Below are positions 1 through 10,297 of a DNA stretch of 64,000 bases, piece by piece. This DNA comes from Caenorhabditis elegans (taxonomy: Eukaryota > Nematoda > Chromadorea > Rhabditida > Rhabditidae): positions 4,588,001 through 4,652,000 of the forward strand of contig NC_003279.8 in NCBI RefSeq assembly GCF_000002985.6, given 5' to 3'. The first letter of the stretch is position 1, and the number at the start of each line of letters is the position of its first letter. The notes beneath the pieces were generated by a model that worked only from the letters and a program-made list of their open reading frames with translations, ran no database searches and was not told where the DNA came from. The translations under genes and the position numbers were made by a program.

Positions 1-19
1 TCTTGTGCAATTTTTCACG

Positions 20-1356
20 ATGAATTCTATCGCAGCACTCGCTGCAATACTTTTTGGAGCCGCTGGACTTAGCTTCATGTTTATTCACTTTAATTATGCA
101 GCTATTTTGTTTTTGGAGGTAATTCTGCAAGGAAACGGGAGACAGAATAACTATCAAATCTGAATCAGGGTTGTGGTTTTTTTGGCAAAAAATTATTTTT
201 TTGGTGTTTTTCGTCCAAAAAACAAAAAGTGAGGGTCCTGATTTTAATTAATCCGGAAATTCAATGAAAAATATTAATTAAAATTTATTCAGAGCTATCG
301 AGTATTTGTTCGATCCTTATTTGTGCTCGGTCGGCTATCAGTAAGCACTTCAACTGCTCGAATGAATGATATTGAAGAACAGGTGATTTTGATATTAAAT
401 AAAGAATTTTTGAAGGTCTTCAAGCCAAATTTAGCAATTTTTTCGCCGATCCGGTCTTGACACGACAATTTTTGTTAAATTAAATTGGGTGCACCTTTAA
501 AGATTACTGTAATTTCAAACTTCAGTGGCTTTGGAATTTTCTTCGTTTTTTTCATATTTTTTTCTTTAAAGTATATTCAATTATTGAGAGAAAAAACAGT
601 AAAAACACATAAATTTTAAAAAGTCGATGAAAATTCCAATGTTTGAAACTACAGTACTTTTTCAAGGTGCACACCCTTTTACATTTAACAAAATTGTCGT
701 GGGGAGACCGTGTACCGGAGGAAAAATTTTGCCAAAAATATTTGAAAATTAAATTTTTTTAAATAATCAAACATTTTAATTTTTTTTTTCCAGAAACACT
801 TATCAGACGAAGAGATTACTGATTTGATTGTGAACAGCCAGAAAAGAATTGGAAAATATTTGAATTTCCGGAATATCTACATAACCTCTACGGTTTTCGT
901 CACTTTTCTTCTCAATATTTTATATGCGGTAAGACATTAAGTCAGAAATCATTGAAAAATGTGATTTTTCCGGAAAAGTAACGGTTTTTTCAAACGAAAA
1001 TTATGGGTTATCTAGAAATTTGCACTGTGCAGGAAAAATTTAGTTTTTTAACTCGAAAAACCACTTGTATTTATAGAAGAAAGATGGCAATGAAGCTTAG
1101 TACAATTCAATTTTTGCAATAATTAATTTTTTTGCAATAAAATAATTTTTTGGTGGAAAGCAAAACACAGTCTTGGGTCTCACCCCGAAAATAAGATTAA
1201 CATTGTCAAACTTTTGAAATTCAAGATTTCTTTTTCCAGATCACGGGTCTCTTGATTAATCGAAAAATGCTTGCCTTCGGATTCGCGATCGGAGCCAACC
1301 AAGTTATCGATGATATTCTTAACGGGAGAGAATACGGTTCGACCGAATTATTGTAA
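20..1356 (+). CDS. small multi-pass membrane protein, 5' end possibly open
   Basis: Four exons join in frame: 20-118, 293-382, 794-928 and 1240-1356, giving 146 residues from the ATG at 20. The reading frame stays open upstream to the window edge (position 2) and there is no acceptor just before this ATG, so the gene may start outside the window. Hydrophobic stretches lie at about residues 4-32 (MNSIAALAAILFG start), around 36-48, 83-100 (TSTVFVTFLLNILYA) and 110-120, which suggests a small integral membrane protein. The middle holds a charged segment (KHLSDEEITDLIVNSQKR). I do not recognise the family and assign no function. The second intron (383-793) carries a copy of the palindromic repeat. 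The next gene, at 1600-1899, is convergent. Confidence 0.7.
448..718. repeat. palindromic repeat copy (gtgcacctttaaag / gtcgtg..gagaccg family)
   Basis: This is an imperfect inverted repeat inside an intron of the first gene. The left arm reads ccggtcttgacacgacaatt...gtgcacctttaaagattactgtaatttcaaac. The right arm is its rough complement, through acagtactttttcaaggtgcacaccc to ttgtcgtggggagaccg. The same arms recur about a dozen times in this window, so this is a dispersed MITE-like family, known in kind from C. elegans introns and spacers. It has no coding capacity. Confidence 0.8.
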
Positions 1357-1599
1357 ATTATTTGTGTATGTTGTATATAAACAATTTGACTATATTTATT
1401 GAAATGATTTTGTTATTCAAGATCCAAGAGAAGCAGACATAGAAATGAAATGAAGAGAATTATGCATGAAAAATTAAGAATTTTCAAAAATTCCAAAACC
1501 CGTAATTGGAAAACGATGAGAAAGAGATTTGAGATCTAACTATAGAATAAGATTAATTTAATTTTTGGAGCAACAAAAAAAGATGAGGGAAACCATATT

Positions 1600-1899
1600 T
1601 TAAAGCGGTTTTCTGAGTAAAAGACGAATTAAACGTGGCAATGACTCTTCTACCATTGGTTCCACAGGCCGTCTCCATATCGGATGCTTGATTTTCGTGC
1701 TTTCAGTGAGCAAAAACTGCCGTTTTCGATGAGCGGGATGAAGTGGGAGAGATCTTCGTTTCACATAATGTGTGCAACAACGGACACATTGAACTGGTGA
1801 CGTATAAATTGCACAGGATGAATTACAATCGCATTGGGTACTGTAGGTGACGTGGAATCCGAGAAGTATCAGAAGACCCAAACCGATGAGCCCAGGCAT
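1600..1899 (-). CDS. short secreted Cys-rich peptide precursor
   Basis: A single exon encodes 99 residues. An acceptor (tttttccag on the minus strand, at about 1915-1917) lies 15 nt before the ATG, as expected for SL trans-splicing; this supports the start. Residues 1-20 (MPGLIGLGLLILLGFHVTYS) look like a signal peptide. Next comes a compact six-cysteine block with spacing C-x-C-x3-C-x8-C-x2-C-C, ended by a KRR basic cleavage site. A second basic site (HRKR) lies further on. This is the architecture of a neuropeptide or peptide-hormone precursor with one disulphide-rich mature peptide of about 25 residues. The rest of the precursor is basic and not repetitive. It loosely recalls arthropod trissin (six Cys ending in CC), but the spacing differs and I cannot claim homology. 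An antimicrobial or other secreted mini-protein is the alternative. A minus-strand AATAAA lies near 1398, inside the 3' flank shared with the upstream convergent gene. Confidence 0.7.
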   Translation of the reverse strand: MPGLIGLGLLILLGFHVTYSTQCDCNSSCAIYTSPVQCVRCCTHYVKRRSLPLHPAHRKRQFLLTESTKIKHPIWRRPVEPMVEESLPRLIRLLLRKPL

Positions 1900-1919
1900 T
1901 TTTTGTGGAAGGGACTGGA

Positions 1920-2210
1920 AAAATATGAATGAAATTAGGTATTTTGAGAGAAAACTTCGGAGTATAAGGATTTACAGAGAAGTTCAAGAAGAAAAGGTGA
2001 ACGGAAATTAATAAAGAAAAACACTGTTAGGTCCCACCCAAGTTTTACGTTACCACAGTCCTTCTGGATTCCTGGAGTTCCAGTTCGAAACGTGGATCGT
2101 GTCGGGACCCAATTCGAATTTTTTTAAATACTATATTTTCGATATTTTCACAACAAAACACGGTGGCAGGTCTCGCTCGACGCGACGAATTGAAAAAAAA
2201 GTTCCATAGG
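1920..2210. other. 5' flank of the Cys-rich peptide gene
   Basis: No coding signal is visible here. The segment should contain the outron and promoter of the minus-strand peptide gene. It also holds degraded repeat arms: gtcgggaccc near 2102 and ggcaggtctcgctcgacgcgacga near 2164. Confidence 0.4.
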
Positions 2211-2296
2211 TTTGAAAGTACAGTAATCTTTGAAGGCGCACATGCTTTTTCATTTAACATGACGAAAAATTGTCGTGTCGAGACCGGGTACTGTAT
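2211..2296 (+). repeat. palindromic repeat, right arm
   Basis: This is a half copy of the dispersed family. It reads from tacagtaatctttgaaggcgcacatg through gtcgtgtcgagaccgggtactgta. The matching left arm upstream (about 2100-2200) is badly decayed. Confidence 0.75.
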
Positions 2297-2742
2297 TTTT
2301 AGGGAAACAAGTTTTTAGAGAAGAATCGCAAAATTGTTTTTTTTTGAAACAACTGGAGAGATATTCTTTATTCTTAAATTTTTAAAAGATTTCTTCAAAG
2401 ATGGTTTTTAAAAATGTATATGGGTCACAATGGTTGACAAAATTAAAAAAAAAGATTACAAAAAAATGGAATATTTCATAACAGAGTTCTCAGAAAATTC
2501 GAAATTGTGCCGGATATTTATAGAAAAGTATGGGCGGAGCCTGTTGAATTTTTGATCTTTTTTTCATGTTTTCCCATCTTAGGACAAATGGGATCTCATT
2601 TTGGGGTGGGCGAGACCATGTTTGCTCAGATTTTGAAATAGGAATTTTGGAGAAGGGTTTTTGGGCTGCTCTTCGTGAAAACACAAATGTTCAACAAAAA
2701 TTTGAAATTACAGACCGCAAAATGCACAATTTTATGATTTTT

Positions 2743-3010
2743 GTACGATCTCGAAGCGACAAATTTTTATTAAATGCGAAAAGGTGTGCGCCTTTAAGGA
2801 GTACTGTAATTTCAATATTTTGTTGCTGCGGAATTTTTTATCGATTTTTTGGTAAAAAATACAACTCTTCATTCTAAAAACTTAAAATCAACAATAAAAA
2901 TGCACAAAAATTCCACGACAACTAAAATTTTAAATTACAGTACTCGTTAAAGGCGCACACCTGTTTGAATTTAATTTTTTTTAAACTGTTGTGTCGAGAC
3001 CGGGTACCGT
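2743..3010. repeat. palindromic repeat copy
   Basis: The left arm is gatctcgaagcgac...gtgtgcgcctttaaggagtactgtaattt. The right arm is aaattacagtactcgttaaaggcgcacacc...gttgtgtcgagaccgggtaccgtg. Outside it, tgggcggagcctgt (about 2532) and gcataggctccgcccac (about 3128) form a further outer inverted pair, so the whole 2.5-3.15 kb block may be one larger nested palindrome. Confidence 0.75.
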
Positions 3011-3159
3011 GTTTTTTTTACACAAAAATCGCGAAAAATTTGAAAATGTTTCCAATTAAGATGCTAAAAATAGGTATCGGTCAACACAGTTGAAAGACTA
3101 AAAACTTTTTGCACACTAATACAGACTGCATAGGCTCCGCCCACTACAATCGGAAGTCA

Positions 3160-3990
3160 TGTGCTGTCCGTCGGAGAAACAGTTCTTTGTGGTGTTTTCA
3201 GAGAAAAAGAGACAGGCGAATTACGCGCGAAGCACGTATTTTATGACGCAAATTAGATAAAAGGGATGAGTGTTTTTAATTTTTAATTGATAGGCACTCG
3301 TGAATTTATTGAGAAAATTGCCGGAGGTTGATTTTTTTTTCAAAAAAAAAATCTTTTCACAGACGGCCGAGAAATTGAAAAAAAAAAACTGGGCCACAAC
3401 AAGGGACTGCAGGCAATTTCTGGCCGAGTTTTGTGTTTATCTAGGAAATAATATTTTTGAAATTTTGAAGAAAAACTCGGCCACCGAGGTTCTTTCGAGT
3501 ATGGTACTGTATTTTTTTACAAGAAAAATTTGTCATGAATATTTTTTTGAAGATCTAAAAAATTTGATTTCTAAAAAATCGTGGTAGGACCTACAGTACG
3601 TTACTGTAGCTACCGTAACCTATAAGTTAAACCCTTTAAGTTCAAGATTTTCCAAAAAAAAGAAGCACAAGCACACATATGTGTGTCTGACACAGATCGT
3701 GTACAATTTACAGAAAAAATTCATTCAATTTTAATCCGATTATTAAATTATTAAAGTTCAATTGGTCTTCGACGACGTAGATCATGACCTAATTTAATTA
3801 TGATCTTGATCAAAGATTTTCCGGAAAAAAATACCATTTCAAAATGGAGCGCTGGAGCGTGTTTACTGAAACTGATTTTTCAAAAAAATACTGTAGCTAC
3901 AAAAGGAATTTTTTTGACGGTACCGTAACCAGTTCTAATTGCTATAGTGAATACTATAAGTGAAAAATACACACTACAGTAATCCGGTTA
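3160..3990. other. non-coding spacer with tactgtagctaccgtaacc-type repeat words
   Basis: I see no credible gene. The stretch holds homopolymer A/T runs and short repeat words such as ttactgtagctaccgtaacc (about 3600), actgtagctac (about 3890) and gacggtaccgtaacc (about 3916). Open frames here are short and lack splice context. Confidence 0.5.
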
Positions 3991-3995
3991 CAATG

Positions 3996-4318
3996 CAAAC
4001 TAAGGATTACTGTAGAATAGACAAAGTACAGTAACCCAAAGTTTGCATACAAATATCAAAGTTTAAATATTAAACTAAAATAACTAGTCAGAAAAAATAT
4101 TACGGTAGGTGAAAATAATACTTTTTTTTGAAAAATTACAGATATGGCGTACTGTTACTAATTACGAAAATTATAATGTAGCGTTACAGAAATCCTATGA
4201 CAATTTTTTGTTACGGTGCGATCCAGGATTAATGTAGAATAAAAATACAGTAACCCAAATTCAAATTGTAAGAAATATGAAAGTTAAAATGTCAAACTAA
4301 ACCGAACTAGTCAGAGAA
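3996..4318 (+). repeat. diverged direct repeat of about 93 bp, period about 223 bp
   Basis: Two direct copies begin ggattactgtagaata (about 4003) and ggattaatgtagaata (about 4226). Both continue through acagtaacccaaa and end near actagtcagaaaa (about 4090) and actagtcagagaaa (about 4318). The copies differ at many positions, so the duplication is old. It is non-coding. Confidence 0.6.
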
Positions 4319-4319
4319 A

Positions 4320-4744
4320 GGAATTGGAAAAATTGGAGTCATAAAAATGGGTGGGGTATGTTCTGAACTGAAAAGTTGATAGTGAATGCACAGGCTGCGG
4401 GGGAGGGCTTCTCCGAAAAATGGGCGGGAACTATTTAAGGAAATTGTAGAGAAGAGACGCAGACAGGAAAATGAAGGGTGGTATATCTTAAAGGGGCAAG
4501 ACAAGGGGAGAGAAAACGAGTCTAATGTGATAAACTACTCAGTTCCTCAGATAAATATTAGGATGAGAAATACGTTTTCTTGTTTTTTTTCCTGTATCGT
4601 GATTTTATATATAGTATGATCTTCTTTTCAAATTTTAACCTTTGACTTGTGGTTACAGGACAGAAAAATAAATGCAAAGTTTAAAAAAATGTTGTTGATA
4701 AAATAGAAACTATGGGTTAAGTTCTTGCGATTTTTACCGATTAA
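4320..4744. other. spacer with a purine-rich block, no supported gene
   Basis: The segment 4380-4520 is unusually purine-rich on the plus strand (gagagaaaacgag, gaagagacgcagacagg). Overlapping short frames exist on both strands, but none has a splice acceptor, a recognisable domain or nematode-like codon use. It could be promoter-like sequence. Confidence 0.35.
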
Positions 4745-4975
4745 AAACACCGTACTAGGTCTCGACACGTTTTTTTGAAGCGCAATAGGGTGTGTGCCTT
4801 TAAATATTAATATTTTATTCATAGACGATTTCACCAAATTTGTGATAAAAAATGTTTTGGAAACGCGAGAAAGTTATGAAAAATTAATGAAAAGAAAAGT
4901 ACAGTACTCTTTGAAGGTGCACGCCTTTTTGCATGGAACAAATATTGTCGTGTCGAGACCGGTTGACGTATATGC
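4745..4975. repeat. palindromic repeat copy
   Basis: The left arm is caccgtactaggtctcgacacg...ggtgtgtgcctttaaa. The right arm is tacagtactctttgaaggtgcacgcc...attgtcgtgtcgagaccggttgacgta. It belongs to the same family as the copies at 448 and 2743. Confidence 0.8.
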
Positions 4976-5107
4976 AAGATGAAAATCGGAAATTTAATAA
5001 AAAAAAATTTTTTAAGTTAAATTGAAAACATTTCGTGGGCGAAGATGAAACTTTTTGTGTAAAAACTTCAGTGCCCGTTTTCAACGCGATTAATTGTTCT
5101 CAAATTT

Positions 5108-5296
5108 AAAAGAGTGTGCGCCTTTAAATAGTACTGTAATTTCCAACTATTTGATTTTCAGCACATGTCTTGATGAAAAACTAAAATAAAGGAAACGGTA
5201 GAAAACTTTAAAGATCAATGAATTTTCGGCTGGAAACTACAGTAATCTTTGAAGACGCACAAGTTTTTGTTACCCAAAATGTTTCGTTTCGAGAAA
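5108..5296. repeat. palindromic repeat copy, inner arms
   Basis: The left arm is gagtgtgcgcctttaaatagtactgtaatttcc. The right arm is gaaactacagtaatctttgaagacgcacaag...cgtttcgagaaaggg. The outer terminal motif is decayed. Confidence 0.7.
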
Positions 5297-5299
5297 GGG

Positions 5300-5854
5300 A
5301 TTCAGAGGTAAAAATTGAACAATTTTTAAACTAACCACAGTGCAAATAAATATGTGCCTTTAAATTGATGTTTTACTGTTTTGGAACAAAATTACGATAA
5401 TGAAAGTATTTTAAAACGTTGCAAATTTTGCTGAAAAGTGTGCAACTTGGAAAATCGGAAAGGAAGAAGACCCTTAAAATGCACCGTTATCAGCAAATGC
5501 TTCGACCTCAAAAAGAAATGAGGAAAATTACAACAATTACACACACATTTTCGACTCAATTACAAACAAGTGATGAGTCGATGTTTAATGCTATCAGCTC
5601 TTCCTTTTCTCAAAAATGACGATGCAAGCGCAAAGTAAATACAATTCCTAATAACTTGACGCATCAGCTTTTTTGATTTTTTGATATTAAAATATCAGGA
5701 AAGAGTTTCGGGGCGTTTTGTTTGCAATCTGCAAAAATGTTCACCAAATGGCTTTACAGAAATGTCACAGGAAGACTGGAACCTTCCCTCAAAGGGGGTA
5801 CGAGTTTGTATGCATGAGAAATGTCCAAACCAGGTGTGGTCTCGAGAAATTCGG
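5300..5854. other. spacer, no supported gene
   Basis: An open frame of 66 codons at 5419-5619 (+) and overlapping frames near 5700-5967 lack acceptors, domains and codon bias. I see nothing functional here. Confidence 0.4.
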
Positions 5855-5930
5855 TAAATTGAGAAACTGCCGGTTTGCCGATTTGCCGGAAAAAAATCGT
5901 TTGCCGCCCACCCCTGGTCCAAACTAAAGT
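5855..5930. repeat. gccggtttgccgatttgccgg repeat remnant
   Basis: The block is built from iterated (t)tgccg/cggcaa words and ends ttgccgcccacccctggtc. It resembles the cggcaattgccgcgcacccctgg terminus of the palindromic element at 55.5-55.9 kb, so it is probably a decayed relative. Confidence 0.55.
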
Positions 5931-7507
5931 AAGTGGCAAACAGTCCCCGATGACTTTTGAAAAACAACTTTGTTTGAATATTAATATTTGAACCCTATAT
6001 GTATATAAAATTTAAAAAAAAAACAAATTTCTGATCGACCAGTTAAAAAAAGTGGTACAATTTTCAAAAAATCCTATTAAATTTAGAAAATTTTTTGGAA
6101 TTTTTTCACAATGATAGTTGGTCATTGCGGTGCCATATGCGTGTTTTAAAGAAATTTCTCCTCTGGCGCTCCACCCTTAATCTTTAAATGAGTCGCCAAA
6201 CCTTGGTCAAACATTTCTCAGTCTGCTCCAAGGTCTGCACAAGATCTGACAAATGTTTGCCCAAGGTTTTCCTATTTAAATATTCTGGCTCGCAAGTTAG
6301 TCAAGAAGCCCACGGCCACTATACGTTTAAATATAAAACATAAACCACTTAAGCCTAGAACCACGTACTATCACTGTTTCAGGAGGTCAAAGACACGCTG
6401 ACTACCCGTGATAATATGTAACTTGGCTTCCACCACTATCAACATCCTGCGGACGTTTTCGGGTTCAACAATTTTCCGTAATTATTAAAATTAATTTTTC
6501 AATCTGTGATACTGGAAATTAACTATTCAACATTAGAATTATAGCGTGGGGACCGGTGCCTCAACTATTTAAGAATGTAGCTGCAAAATTCCAATATTGA
6601 AACTATTGGAATTTTGCAAAAAAAAAAACAAGTACAATACTTTTAAGTTAAATATTGCGGACGTGTTTTCTATTTTCACGGCCATCTCGCCAATGTCAAC
6701 ATTTTGCTTTCATTATTCGATTTTTTTTTCGAAATTTGACTAAAATTTCTGACTTGAAGCATCAAAGTTCAAAGCATACACGAAAAGAGCAACAAATCAT
6801 ATTTCGTGGAGGCAAGTCGAGGAATTCAAATGATGATTATGATGTAATTTGTGATTGTTATTTTGTCCGTGGAATACGTTTGTGTTCGATGAGGGAATTT
6901 TGGAAATTTCTGTAGTTTATGTAGTATTTGTAGCTGTCGAAGTTTTGGGAACACAAAGCACGGTTACAGTTCCTAGATTTTTATTTTTGTATTATGGAAA
7001 ATCAAATAAACCGAAAAGCCAATCCAGGAAAAATGAACATTAACAATCGTGGCGGGACCTAGTTTATTGGCATCTGAAGTAATAATCAAAAATATTTTTA
7101 TCTTTGGATCCTGTCGGCAAATCAGACCCCAAAGTAGCCGCAGCAAGATTATTTCTAGTCTACGTGTTTCTGGCAGGCGTCTGACCAGGACATAGAGCCT
7201 GAAATTTTCAGGACACATTGTATTTGTAATGTGTTAGTATGACATGTTTCTTGGGAACAGCTGAAATGAGAATAATCTACAGAAACCGGGGATATAAATG
7301 TATCTAAAAAAACTTCCAGTAGTTTCAAAACAAAAAATAATAAATCTTTTGCCGTAAGATTTTCCTCACCATTTAAAATTCTGTGAAAGGTTGCAAAACA
7401 ATTTCTCTGTGAGAACATAAATATTACCACACAATATATTTTAGATTTAAAATAAATATTCAGTCAAAATTTTGGTAAATTTCCGTATTTTCGAGCATTA
7501 CGGTTAC
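5931..7507. other. gene-poor spacer, 1.6 kb
   Basis: I see no supported gene. Repeat-like words recur (ctgcggacgttttc near 6450, tgcggacgtgttttc near 6657). The several 60-90 codon frames on both strands overlap one another and lack splice signals. The segment 6100-6460 is less AT-rich than its surroundings (gtcgccaaaccttggtcaaac, ctccaaggtctgcacaagatctgac) and could be an old repeat fragment. Confidence 0.4.
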
Positions 7508-7556
7508 GGTTCGAACCTCTAGAACAATGGTTCGAACATCTAGAACACTTCTAGAA
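7508..7556 (+). repeat. short tandem duplication ggttcgaac-ctctagaac
   Basis: Two units of about 21 bp follow each other: ggttcgaacctctagaacaat and ggttcgaacatctagaacac, then ttctagaatg. The block is rich in GAA and TTC triplets, like heat-shock-element pentamers, and contains a TTCTAGAA core. Spacing between the first units is not canonical. Confidence 0.55.
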
Positions 7557-7883
7557 TGTGAAAAATTTTAACGCGTTTGTGAGAATAAAGACTTCCACAA
7601 TTTGCACTACTGTAAATATAAAGTTTTCATCTAGATAACATGTATATCCCACCGAAAAAAAACAAATAAATAAGAGTGACCAGTGACAATTCATGAATTC
7701 GTAATTAGAGTTATTTGGGATGCTTTCGGCAGTTGACATCACCCTAGTTATTGTACTAGGCTGGAAATTTAAAAGCTAGGACCTAGACTATCCTACCTAC
7801 AAGGCAACCTATGAGTGCCTATTGCCAAAGAAATAAAAAAGTTTTGCTTTGTTGTCTACAGTTGAGTTCACAAACAATTGAAG

Positions 7884-8195
7884 TTAGGCAAGTTTTTTAT
7901 TAAAATCTAATGCTAAAATATAGAAAAAATTTGATTTATCTAAAAATAACTTATTTTATACAAAAAGTGTGAAAAAATGCTGAAAAACTGTCGATAATTT
8001 GTCAGACTTTTTTTTTTGAAAATTGGCAATTTTCTGGTATTTTTAAAGTATCTTTCCAGATTTTAAAAATTAGAACAAATTTCAGAATAATCAAATATTT
8101 TTCTATATTTTGGCATTAAATTTTAATTTTTTTTTAATGTTGTGAAAACATTTAGCGGTAGGCAGTTTTTTAGAATTGCCGCACACCTCTGAATG
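7884..8195. repeat. inverted repeat of about 310 bp
   Basis: The left arm (about 7884-7940) reads taggcaagttttttattaaaatctaatgctaaaatatagaaaaa. The right arm (about 8095-8190) reads the rough complement: tttttctatattttggcattaaattttaat...ggcagttttttagaattgccgcaca. This is a MITE-like palindrome with no coding capacity. Confidence 0.6.
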
Positions 8196-9486
8196 GAGAT
8201 AAAAATACATAAATCTACATCCCGTAACACCTAACACAGGAGTTGATCCTAATTTGAAAAAAATAAGTAGGCAGGCAGGCGCGCAGTTATGAAAGCGTGC
8301 CTGTCAAAGTGGGCCAAACTAGGACACCCGGGAGAAAACAAAAATGGAAAATTTGACTACCTGATAACCTTTACCAAAACGCCTAAAAAATACCTGAAAC
8401 CTGCCTAGAAAGTCATATATATGTTTCCGGTAGTCTCTCCCACTCACATATTTTATGACAAAACTCCAAATGTTATCAGTTTATGTGTACGTATTTCAAA
8501 AGTTTTCAATGATATCATTATGTCTCAAAAAACTTTTTTTTGGAACTAAAATTTTGAATTTAATTTCTCCTTTTTCGAATAGTAGCAAGAGATGAAAATA
8601 TTCGATTTCAATTGTTGCGTGGGGGGATTGAGACGTATTCAAGTGTAGAGAAGAAGAAGAAGAAGATATACATTTCAAATAAAAGTGGTCCGGTGCCAAA
8701 ATTTCATCGCATTATCCTCTTAAGAATCACCACCCACCCATAGAATGTTTTGTGGGAGTTGCCGAGTTGTCGAGAACTCAAAAAAAAAAGAATTGTAGTA
8801 GGGAAAAGGTAATTGGCCTATATGTGGTCCGGTCTTTGGAATACAAAAATTTAATTTATTTCAAAAAACAATTTCCGGGTTACCGTCAATGAAAGGCGGC
8901 AAAGGTACCTGGGCAATCTAGAAAGTAGGTGGAAGGTAAATATATATCATTCAGAGGTACCTGCCTACCAAAGAAACCTTGATTTATTTATAGATTCTGA
9001 GACAAGATTATTTTGAAAATGAAAATTTTATAAACAAAACCACTGACAGTTTGATGAATTGATGAATAAATCGTTTCAGACTTTCTAGGAAATTACTACA
9101 AGTTGAAAATTCAAATTTTGTTGAATGTGTTTTGAGGCAGGCGTATATGATATGCCACATTAATCCACGTGGGAAACTGGAAAATTTCGTTTTCATTTAG
9201 TTTTCAGTTTACATTTAATCAACATTTGAAAAGAGTATATTTTTTCTGTCAACAGAAAACTGAGTCCACACCCTATTTAGTTTTTAAAAAAACTATAACC
9301 TTGTTAAACTTATCTCATTATTAATATTCCTTATTCACCAAATTCGTGGATTTTTTAAATCTTGAAAACCAAAAAAAAATAAATATTATTAACCAGTTTT
9401 TTTATCAATTGAATAATAATTTTTTTAATCTGAAAAGAAAACTATTAAAAAACCCATGTAAAGTCTGCAGAAAAAGAAAGTTCGAG
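8196..9486. other. gene-poor spacer with ggcaggcag / ggtacctgcctacc words
   Basis: Words from a known type of nematode repeat occur at 8268-8300 (gtaggcaggcaggcgcgcag) and 8900-8985 (ggtacctgggcaatctag, ggtacctgcctacc). A short (gaa)n run lies at about 8651-8666. I see no supported gene. Confidence 0.45.
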
Positions 9487-9541
9487 AGTACAGTACCCAT
9501 TTAAAGGCATTTTTTGTCGTGTCGAGACCAGGTACCGTATA
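9487..9541 (+). repeat. palindromic repeat, solo right arm
   Basis: It reads agtacagtacccatttaaaggca...ttgtcgtgtcgagaccaggtaccgta. No left arm is nearby, so this is a truncated copy. Confidence 0.7.
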
Positions 9542-10297
9542 TTTGGAGAAAAATCGCAACATTTCGCGTCTGGGTTTTTTTTTAAATATTTTTAGAAAAA
9601 AAGTTTCAAAAATAGGAATAATTTACTGATAACCCAGTTGTTGACATTTTCCAAATTCCTTATCATAACTTCAAAGTACTTGTCAAACTATTTGAACACA
9701 TGAAACCAGCGTGGGGGCCCATAAAAATGTGGTTTTTCACATAGTCAGGCTAATATTTTCGTTGCGGGCTGGCTCACAGACACGGTTGACTTTGAACCCG
9801 GAGCCTGCGACTTTTTATTACTTCTGTGTAACAGGCCGTTTACATTATTCAACTGATAAGATGCATCATTGACGACAAACCACTGGAGCTGGTCATTTGT
9901 GATATCTCAACAATATAATAATATATTGTTCATTGAGACATATTAATAAAATAGAGAGAAAAAAACAAAGAAAAAGAAAATGTGGGTACATAAGGGAGAC
10001 AAATGATCATAAAAAACGAAGAATTTAGGGCGAGCGAGAAAGGGGTAAGTGGGCCATGAAAATTAAATCTTACAATAAAGTCAAAAAACAATTGAAAGCA
10101 TCAGGATTAAACAATATGTCCCGGAGAACAAGAGATTCATGGAAATGAAGATTCAATTACATACACAGGTTATGGAGTAGAAGAAGTTTTCGACTAATTG
10201 AGTAAAACAAGTTTAAAAAAAAAAAATTGTTTAAATTCAAGTAGATGCAATGCTTTTAAACATTATTAAGTATTCAATTCAATATCTCTATAATTCC
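9542..10297. other. spacer downstream of nrd-1
   Basis: No gene is evident. A more GC-rich patch lies at 9710-9850 (gtgggggcccataaaaatgtgg, gcgggctggctcacagacacgg). The region before 10297 should include the nrd-1 3' UTR, which lies on the minus strand. Confidence 0.4.

Noticed and set aside
4386..4619. Plus-strand 77-codon frame in the left spacer
   Set aside because: Purine-rich composition explains it; no acceptor, donor or family pattern is visible.
7155..7430. Minus-strand 91-codon frame
   Set aside because: Overlaps other equally long frames, has no splice or trans-splice signal and no recognisable pattern.
7508..7525. tRNA B-box-like ggttcgaacc
   Set aside because: No A box, no cloverleaf stems and no T-run terminator at proper distance; better explained by the tandem repeat.
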